DNA of 11,764 nt from VAZQ01 sp035693615 (GTDB taxonomy: Bacteria; Pseudomonadota; Alphaproteobacteria; Rhizobiales; Xanthobacteraceae). Position 1 is the first letter of the stretch. Each line of letters begins with the position of its first letter. The translations under genes were made by a program, and so were the position numbers. Under the pieces are notes generated by a model. The model made no database searches. It was not told where the DNA came from and saw only the letters and a list, made by a program, of their open reading frames with translations. Where the stretch lies: contig DASSGH010000106.1 of NCBI GenBank assembly GCA_035693615.1, positions 1 through 11,764 on the forward strand, in the 5' to 3' direction. Below, piece after piece: positions 6,825 to 11,764 of this stretch.

Positions 6825-7757
6825 TTAGCGCCAGCGCCGGTGCACCCATAGCCATTGCTCGGGGTGCTCGCGTATCCACCCTTCGACTACCGACGTGATC
6901 GCCTGCATGGTCCCGGCAATATCGATCTTACCGGCCTCGTCGCGCCGGGGCTCGATGGCTTCGCTGAGATCGACGCGGAAGCGATGCTGGTCGGGCAGAC
7001 GGATGATGCGCGTACCGTGAATCGGGCACTCGATGTGGCGGGCGAGACGGGCGATGAAGGGGTTGGCTTTGCAGCGGCGGCCGAAGAAGGTCACGTCGAC
7101 GCCGTTGACATAGTGTTGATCGACGAGCATGGCGACGTGGCCGCCGGCCTCGAGCACGCGCAGGAGCTTGAACGGCGCGTCGAGGCCGGTCGGGACGAGA
7201 TTTCCCATGCTGCCCTTGCGAAGTTTGATGATTGCGTCGCTCACCGCGCCGATATTGGGCCGGCGGTAGAGCACCGTCGCGTCGAGGCGGTATTTGGCCG
7301 CGATCAGCGCCGGCAATTCCCAATTGGCGAGATGGGCGGCAAAGACCAGAGCAGGCTTGCCGTCGCAGCGCAGGCGCCGAAACCGCGCATCGACCTCCTT
7401 GCTGTAGATGATGTCCCCCGTCTCCATCGGATCGGGATCGAACATCTGCAGACGATCGATGTGCGCGAACTCGGCCGCAACGCGGCCGAGATTGTCCCAA
7501 ACGCCGCACAGAATTGCTTCGATCTCGGCCGAGGATTTGTCCGGAAAGGCGGCGATGAGATTGTCGCGGCCGATTCTGTGTTCCTTCAGTCGCGGACCGA
7601 GGGTGCGCATGAAGCCGCCGGCGAAATTCGCCATGCGCTTTCGGTTGGTTGCGCGAATCATCCGCAACATCGCGACGGCGAGCGATCCGAGTCCGGCGTC
7701 AATGCCGGCCTTGGCATGTCGTTGCAGCCGATAGGCGAGCGTTCGCGGGAAGCTCAT
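6825..7757 (-). CDS. lpxXL: Lipid A VLCFA acyltransferase LpxXL (HtrB/LpxL superfamily)
   Basis: This 310-residue late acyltransferase is predicted to move the very-long-chain (omega-1)-hydroxy fatty acid from AcpXL to lipid A on the cytoplasmic face of the inner membrane. The catalytic HX4E motif is HLANWE (His142, Glu147). Further LpxL-family marks are RRPNIGAVSDAII, MLVDQHYVNGVDVTFFG (residues 210-226) and the C-terminal WIREHPEQWLWVHRRW. The N-terminus (residues about 15-37) is only moderately hydrophobic and may associate with the membrane. The gene is the last of the acpXL-type operon, 19 nt after adh2XL. It has no clear Shine-Dalgarno sequence, so translation is probably coupled. Its stop lies 28 nt from the stop of the convergent potF. 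From sequence alone it could be another LpxL paralogue; the operon context decides for LpxXL. Confidence 0.9.
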   Translation of the reverse strand: MSFPRTLAYRLQRHAKAGIDAGLGSLAVAMLRMIRATNRKRMANFAGGFMRTLGPRLKEHRIGRDNLIAAFPDKSSAEIEAILCGVWDNLGRVAAEFAHIDRLQMFDPDPMETGDIIYSKEVDARFRRLRCDGKPALVFAAHLANWELPALIAAKYRLDATVLYRRPNIGAVSDAIIKLRKGSMGNLVPTGLDAPFKLLRVLEAGGHVAMLVDQHYVNGVDVTFFGRRCKANPFIARLARHIECPIHGTRIIRLPDQHRFRVDLSEAIEPRRDEAGKIDIAGTMQAITSVVEGWIREHPEQWLWVHRRWR

Positions 7758-7776
7758 GCGCGCTTGCAGCAGATGG

Positions 7777-8799
7777 TCAAAAGCCGACTATGATCTTTCC
7801 GAACACCTGGCGGCTTTCCAGCCGCGCCAGTCCGCGCTCGAAGTCAGCGAGCGCAACCTCGGTGTCGATCACCGGCAGCAGGCCATTCGCCATCTTGGCG
7901 AGGCTCTCGCGGATATTGCGCATCGAGGCGCCAAACGAGCCGATAATGCGATATTGCTGCTGGAAGAGCTGCATCAGGTTGATGGTCGTCGACGGCCCCG
8001 AGGTCGAGCCGCACGTGACCAGGCGTCCGCCGCGCTTGAGGCAGAGGAGCGAACCGTTGAAAGTGTCCGCGCCCACGTGCTCGAACACCACGTCGACGCC
8101 TTTCTTGGCGGTGATCTTGCGCACCGCCCCTTCGAAGCGGTCGGTGCGGTAATTGACGACATGATCGGCGCCCAAGGCCTTGGCCTTTTCCGCCTTGGCA
8201 TCGTCGCCCACCGTCGTGATGACCGTGCAGCCGATGGCCTTTGCCATTTTGATCGCGACCGAGCCGATGCCGGAGCCCCCGGCATGCACGAGCACGCTTT
8301 CGCCCGGTTGCAGCCCGGCATTGTCGAACAGCATGTGCTGCACCGTTGCAAAGGCGATCGGCGCGCAGGCGGCGTCGCGCAGCGCGACGCCTCTCGGAAC
8401 CGGGATCACGAGGCGCGCCGGCATGTTGACGAGATCGCGGGCGAAGCCGTCGAGATGGAAGCCCATGATGCCGCCCACGTTTTCGCACAAGTTGTCGCGC
8501 CCCTCGCGGCAGGCCTTACACGCACCGCAGGTTAGGGCGCCGTACATCACGACGCGGTCGCCCGGCTTAAACCCGGTGGTCTCGGGCCCGACGGCGGCGA
8601 TCTCGCCTGCAGCCTCGACGCCGACCACGATGGGCAGCTTGCGCCTTGCAAAGGCCATGCCGCGGTAGCCCCACAGGTCGAGGTGGTTGAGCGCTACAGC
8701 CCTGATCCTGATCTGCACCTCGCCCGGAGCCGGTGCGGCGGGTGAGGGCAGGTCGGCAACCTCGAGCTTACGGTCGGCGACGAGCGTGAGTGCCCGCAT
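7777..8799 (-). CDS. adh2XL: MDR-family zinc-binding dehydrogenase of the VLCFA cluster
   Basis: This 340-residue cytosolic medium-chain dehydrogenase/reductase has an N-terminal GroES-like domain and a Rossmann domain with HAGGSGIGS (residues 172-180) for NAD(P)H. A structural-zinc lobe is present: Cys91, Cys94, Cys97 and Cys105 in CGACKACREGRDNLC. The usual catalytic-zinc ligands are absent: the Cys of classical ADHs is replaced in NHLDLW (38-43), and the usual GHE is GVE (60-62). This suggests a quinone-oxidoreductase/enoyl-reductase-like reaction rather than classical zinc alcohol oxidation. In this operon, between the ketosynthase and acyltransferase genes, it most likely performs a redox step of VLCFA elongation or omega-1 modification. 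The exact step is inferred; an enoyl-ACP reductase role would fill an otherwise missing activity. The ATG lies 3 nt after the fabF1XL stop (TGACGCATG) without its own ribosome site, indicating coupled translation. Confidence 0.87.
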   Translation of the reverse strand: MRALTLVADRKLEVADLPSPAAPAPGEVQIRIRAVALNHLDLWGYRGMAFARRKLPIVVGVEAAGEIAAVGPETTGFKPGDRVVMYGALTCGACKACREGRDNLCENVGGIMGFHLDGFARDLVNMPARLVIPVPRGVALRDAACAPIAFATVQHMLFDNAGLQPGESVLVHAGGSGIGSVAIKMAKAIGCTVITTVGDDAKAEKAKALGADHVVNYRTDRFEGAVRKITAKKGVDVVFEHVGADTFNGSLLCLKRGGRLVTCGSTSGPSTTINLMQLFQQQYRIIGSFGASMRNIRESLAKMANGLLPVIDTEVALADFERGLARLESRQVFGKIIVGF

Positions 8800-8802
8800 G
8801 CG

Positions 8803-10083
8803 TCACGCGGGCTCGCGGCTCATCAGCAGCGAGACGTTCTGGCCGCCGAAACCAAACGAGTTCGACAGCGCGTGACGCACCTTGGCGTCGCGCGCCGTGT
8901 TCGGCACGACGTCGAGCGGTATCGCCGGATCGGGAATTTTGTAGTTGATGGTCGGCGGCAACCGTTGATGCTGCAACGTCAGCAGCGTGAACACGGCTTC
9001 CACCGTGCCGGCTGCCGAGAGCGTGTGTCCGACCATCGACTTGTTGGAGGAAATCGGAATCGAGCGCGCGCGCTCGCCGAACACCGAGGATACGCCGAGA
9101 TATTCCATCTTGTCGTTCTCGGGCGTGCCGGTGCCGTGCGGATTGATGTAGTCGATGTCATCGGGGGTGAGGCCGGCGTCGGCGATCGCGTTGCGGATGC
9201 AGCCGATGATGGCCTTGCCGTCGGGGCTCGAGCGGGTGCGGTGGAACGAATCCGCCATCTCCCCGCAACCCGCCAACACGCCGAGGATTTTCGCCCCGCG
9301 CGCGGTCGCGGCGGCGTAGCTCTCGAGCACCAGCGCGGCGGCGCCCTCGGCCATCACGAAGCCGTCGCGGTTCTTGGAAAAGGGCTTTGCCGCCGCTTGC
9401 GGCGGATCGTTGGCGGTCGACAGCGCCGATAGCAGTGAGAAGCGGATCAGGGATTCCGCGTTCACCGAGCCGTCGGTGCCGACGCAGAGCGCGGCGTCCG
9501 CCTCGCCGCGGCGGATCGCCTCGACGCCGAGTTGAATCGCGCTCGCTCCCGACGAACAGGCGGTCGACACCGAAATGGGCGAGCCCTTGGTGCCGAAGCG
9601 CTCGGCGAGATGTTCGGCCACCGAGGCGAACTGGCAGCGTTCGTGAATGGCGCGAAAGCGGCCCGACGCGCTCGCACGCCAGAGATCGCCGTAACCGACC
9701 GTATCGTTGGCGCCGGAGCCGGCCGCCAGCACATCGCGATGCGGCCATTCGATCTCGACCGGCGCGACGGCAAGGAAGAGCGGGCCGGGAAAGTCGGCTT
9801 TGCTGCCGATGCCAGACTCGCCAATCGCCTCCTCCGCGACCATTGTGGCCATGCGCTCGCCGAGCTCGGTCGAGCAGAACGGCTCGACCGGGACGAAATC
9901 GACGCTGCCGGCGATCGTTGTCTTGAGGCCCTCATTAGGAAAACGGGTGATGCGGTGGATGCCGGATTCTCCGGCCGTGAGCTTGGTCCAATTCTCGGCC
10001 TTGCCCGCGCCCAGCGAGGTGATCACGCCCATGCCGGTGACCACCACGACCGGCCGTCCGTTGTTGCCGCCCGCAGCTGCCAT
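8803..10083 (-). CDS. fabF1XL: 3-oxoacyl-ACP synthase (KAS II type), catalytically complete
   Basis: This 426-residue beta-ketoacyl-ACP synthase condenses malonyl-ACP with a growing acyl chain, here presumably the VLCFA held on AcpXL. The full Cys-His-His set is present: Cys176 in STACSSG, His316 in NPHGTGT, and Lys348 and His353 in NKSMVGHTLSAAG. The C-terminal SNSFGFGGQN loop is also typical of FabF. The length is close to ordinary FabF (about 413), with a short Ala/Gly extension at the N-terminus. The start is certain: AAAGGAGG (10096-10089 on the - strand) lies 5 nt upstream of the ATG. It follows fabF2XL after 12 nt and precedes adh2XL by 3 nt. Because the neighbouring FabF2XL lacks the active site, this is the only obvious condensing enzyme of the operon. 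Confidence 0.93.
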   Translation of the reverse strand: MAAAGGNNGRPVVVVTGMGVITSLGAGKAENWTKLTAGESGIHRITRFPNEGLKTTIAGSVDFVPVEPFCSTELGERMATMVAEEAIGESGIGSKADFPGPLFLAVAPVEIEWPHRDVLAAGSGANDTVGYGDLWRASASGRFRAIHERCQFASVAEHLAERFGTKGSPISVSTACSSGASAIQLGVEAIRRGEADAALCVGTDGSVNAESLIRFSLLSALSTANDPPQAAAKPFSKNRDGFVMAEGAAALVLESYAAATARGAKILGVLAGCGEMADSFHRTRSSPDGKAIIGCIRNAIADAGLTPDDIDYINPHGTGTPENDKMEYLGVSSVFGERARSIPISSNKSMVGHTLSAAGTVEAVFTLLTLQHQRLPPTINYKIPDPAIPLDVVPNTARDAKVRHALSNSFGFGGQNVSLLMSREPA

Positions 10084-10088
10084 GCACG

Positions 10089-10096
10089 CCTCCTTT
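10089..10096 (-). promoter_or_regulatory. Strong ribosome binding site of fabF1XL
   Basis: On the - strand AAAGGAGG stands 5 nt before the fabF1XL ATG and overlaps the last base of the fabF2XL stop codon. It is the strongest Shine-Dalgarno sequence in the operon; fabZXL, adh2XL and lpxXL have none that is clear. This may favour synthesis of the active condensing enzyme. Confidence 0.7.
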
Positions 10097-11283
10097 CAGG
10101 TGACCCCCTCGACCAGTGCCATGCCCTCGCCGCGCCAATGACCGACGGCTGTTACCGCGACGCGCTCAAGCGGGCCTTCATACTCCCGTTCGACCCCCGA
10201 GGAGTCCGCGGGCGGAAACAACTTTTCGCGACCGAGTGCGAGCGTGGCAAGCGCGATGTTCATGGAAAATTGCGGCTCGAGCCCGTGCCCGAGGAGGCTC
10301 CCGGTCGCCCGCACCGGCACGTCCGGCAGGCTCTTGAGCCAGGCGCGCTCCTCGTTGGTAGCGGGCTGCGCGCCGGTTGCGCCGGAGATCACCGCCATGC
10401 CGGCGCGCGCGCCGTGCGGCGCCAGAGTTTGCCACATGCGCGTGAGCGCGGCACTGACGGCGCCGGCGGGTCGGGCGGAGCGCTCGGACAATACCCGCAC
10501 CAGCCGCGCCAGCGGCTTGGCATTGCGCGCCTCAGCGTGTCCACGCGCCTCCAGAACGAGAAATGCGCCGAGCGAGCCGAGCACCATGCCCGATCTGCGC
10601 TCCCACACGGGCTGGAACGGCGCGTGCAACATGTGTCCGCCCGCGTCGTAGAGCAGCAGCAAGTCCTCGCGCTCCCCGTTATGCGAGCCGCCGACCAGCG
10701 CCAACTCGCTCTGCCCCGCTTCGATACGCGCGAGCGCAACGCGCACCGCGTCGACCCCGGCTGCCTCCTCGCCCATGAACGTGCGCGAGGAGCCGGTGAC
10801 GCCGTGGACAATGGAAATATTGCCGGCGAGCAGGTTGGAGAGCTGCGCCAGGAACAACGTCGGCCGCAGGTCGCTCATTAGCCGTTCGTTGAGAAAGGCT
10901 TCGGGGTTGGCGGATTTGGGCTTGTTGGTCAGGATCGCCGCATCGACGGCGACGTCGCGCTCGCCGCCGCCGGCTGCCACGATCATGTCCATGCGCGCGA
11001 GCAACTCGGCATTGCCCTTCACGCCGGCATCGGCGAGAGCAAGCCCCGCGGCATAGGTGCCGATCCGCTGCCACGCCTCCATTTGCCGCTGGTCGCCCTT
11101 TTTCGGGATCTGCTTGTCGAGATCGAGCGGCGCGAGCGGGTGCACCAAGTAGGGCGCAAAGCGCTCGGCGTCGATCTTCATTAGCCCTTCGGCGAATCCC
11201 TGCCAGTGCGCCTCGTCGCCTTCGCCGAGGCAGGACACGATACCGATGCCGGTGATCCAAACCTCGCGTGGCGCATCAGCCAT
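10096..11283 (-). CDS. fabF2XL: Ketosynthase homologue without active site (chain-length-factor-like)
   Basis: This 395-residue protein has the thiolase-fold layout of beta-ketoacyl-ACP synthases: VWITGIGIVSCLG at the N-terminus, LALVGGSHN and GSLGAFLVLEARG in the middle, and GSLLGHGLEPQ near the end. It lacks most catalytic residues. The region matching TACSSG in FabF1XL reads HGVTGSSRTFMGEEAAG (residues 160-176), and the only Cys in the protein is Cys18. The first His is replaced in SGATGA (His316 of FabF1XL aligns with Gly301) and the Lys by Gly328; only the second His (His333) remains. It is therefore unlikely to condense alone and may be the partner of FabF1XL, as chain-length factors are to ketosynthases. 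The ATG at 11283 is chosen over an in-frame ATG at 11364, which lies well inside fabZXL. GGAGAG stands 8 nt upstream, and the start overlaps the fabZXL stop by 8 bp (ATGGCTGA). The fabF2XL name follows the usual gene order. Confidence 0.88.
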   Translation of the reverse strand: MADAPREVWITGIGIVSCLGEGDEAHWQGFAEGLMKIDAERFAPYLVHPLAPLDLDKQIPKKGDQRQMEAWQRIGTYAAGLALADAGVKGNAELLARMDMIVAAGGGERDVAVDAAILTNKPKSANPEAFLNERLMSDLRPTLFLAQLSNLLAGNISIVHGVTGSSRTFMGEEAAGVDAVRVALARIEAGQSELALVGGSHNGEREDLLLLYDAGGHMLHAPFQPVWERRSGMVLGSLGAFLVLEARGHAEARNAKPLARLVRVLSERSARPAGAVSAALTRMWQTLAPHGARAGMAVISGATGAQPATNEERAWLKSLPDVPVRATGSLLGHGLEPQFSMNIALATLALGREKLFPPADSSGVEREYEGPLERVAVTAVGHWRGEGMALVEGVT

Positions 11284-11749
11284 GAGCGAGGCTCTCCATG
11301 GGGAATTCGAGGACCGCCGCCATTTTCTCCATGCTGGCGCGGAACTCCGCGTTGGGAAACTCAACCAGCCGAAAGGTGATCTCGGCGTTGCAGGTGAGCT
11401 TGCCCTCGCAGCGGATATCGGCCTTCGTGACGGCGTAGCCGGAGCCTTCGTGCAGCAACTTGGCCGAGAGCGAAAGATCCTGGCCGGGGGGTACGAACGA
11501 GCGCAGCTTCGCCTCTTTCAATGCGGCGAAGAACGGCATGCGCGAGAACTTGGTCACCGCGATGACGAGCCAGCCTGAGGTCTGCGCCATCGCCTCGATG
11601 AGCAGCACCCCCGGCATCAGCGGATAGCCGGGAAAGTGCCCTTCGAAAATGGTCGATGCGGCGGGAACGCGCGCTTCGGTACGGATCGTTTGCTGGGCCA
11701 GATCGAGATCGACGATGCGGTCGATAAGCTGAAAGTACTCGAGGCGCAT
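11276..11749 (-). CDS. fabZXL: 3-hydroxyacyl-ACP dehydratase of the VLCFA cluster
   Basis: This 157-residue hot-dog-fold dehydratase removes water from 3-hydroxyacyl-ACP during elongation, presumably on AcpXL. The FabZ active site is clear: His38 in FEGHFPG and Glu52 in LLIEAMAQTSGWL, 14 residues apart as in FabZ. The length suits FabZ (about 150). The protein is cytosolic, without a signal or membrane segment. It is the first complete gene of the minus-strand operon in the window, and its stop overlaps the start of fabF2XL. No ribosome site is seen in the 15 bases available upstream; a TGA 9 nt before the ATG may end acpXL, so coupling to that gene is likely. A housekeeping FabZ would normally sit with lpxD/lpxA instead, which supports the specialised VLCFA role. 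Confidence 0.9.
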   Translation of the reverse strand: MRLEYFQLIDRIVDLDLAQQTIRTEARVPAASTIFEGHFPGYPLMPGVLLIEAMAQTSGWLVIAVTKFSRMPFFAALKEAKLRSFVPPGQDLSLSAKLLHEGSGYAVTKADIRCEGKLTCNAEITFRLVEFPNAEFRASMEKMAAVLEFPMESLAHG

Positions 11750-11758
11750 GCGAGCGCG

Positions 11759-11764
11759 TCAGGC
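11759..11764 (-). other. Possible last codon and stop of acpXL
   Basis: Reading the - strand from the window edge gives GCC TGA, 9 nt before the fabZXL ATG. In rhizobial VLCFA loci the acyl carrier protein gene acpXL lies directly here. Six bases cannot identify a gene, so this rests on expected gene order alone. Confidence 0.25.

Noticed and set aside
6819..6832. GGCGC-GTTA-GCGCC hairpin between the convergent potF and lpxXL stops as a shared terminator
   Set aside because: The stem is only 5 bp, part of it lies in lpxXL codons, and no T-run follows on either strand.
9532..10881. Long + strand open frame antisense to fabF1XL and fabF2XL
   Set aside because: It crosses two well-supported genes, is Arg/Ala-rich without motifs, and has no ribosome site.
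11284..11364. Upstream ATG of fabF2XL at 11364
   Set aside because: It lies 81 nt inside fabZXL, and the extra Arg/Ser/Trp-rich residues are a frame shadow of that gene; GGAGAG and the 8-bp overlap support 11283.

Overview
The window is a high-GC chromosomal segment from an alphaproteobacterium. The best fit is Hyphomicrobiales (Rhizobiales), probably a Bradyrhizobium/Xanthobacteraceae-like organism. The main evidence is a complete set of the genes normally found downstream of acpXL, the rhizobial locus that makes the very-long-chain (omega-1)-hydroxy fatty acid (VLCFA) of lipid A. The taxonomic call is inferred from gene content and was not checked by any search.

Left part, + strand. Bases 1-845 hold the 3' end of a long repeat protein made of about 50-residue FG-GAP/VCBS-like units; the gene starts outside the window. 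It is followed by two tandem KUP-type potassium transporters (kup copy 1 at 1091-3016, kup copy 2 at 3188-5122). They are close paralogues, and each has a TATAAG box about 40 nt before its preferred start. Next come a small single-domain rhodanese (5274-5609) and a PotF-type periplasmic polyamine-binding protein with no ABC permease genes beside it (5693-6796).

Right part, - strand, read from 11749 down to 6825: fabZXL, fabF2XL, fabF1XL, an MDR dehydrogenase (adh2XL) and lpxXL. These five genes are tightly packed: an 8-bp overlap, then gaps of 12, 3 and 19 nt. They form one operon that converges on potF. The carrier protein gene acpXL should lie just beyond the right edge; a TGA at 11761-11759 may be its stop codon.

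How the operon works (family knowledge plus inference): AcpXL carries the growing chain, FabF1XL (with FabF2XL) condenses, FabZXL dehydrates, Adh2XL probably carries out a reduction or oxidation step, and LpxXL transfers the finished VLCFA to lipid A at the inner membrane. In bradyrhizobia this chain can also carry a hopanoid. The most thought-provoking point is that FabF2XL keeps the ketosynthase fold but has lost the catalytic Cys, the first His and the Lys, while FabF1XL is intact. The pair therefore resembles the ketosynthase/chain-length-factor heterodimers of type II polyketide and aryl polyene systems. A second point is that the orphan PotF has Tyr and Trp at two pocket positions linked to spermidine rather than putrescine preference.

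No RNA genes, CRISPR arrays, insertion sequences or phage genes were seen. No gap between genes exceeds about 250 bases.
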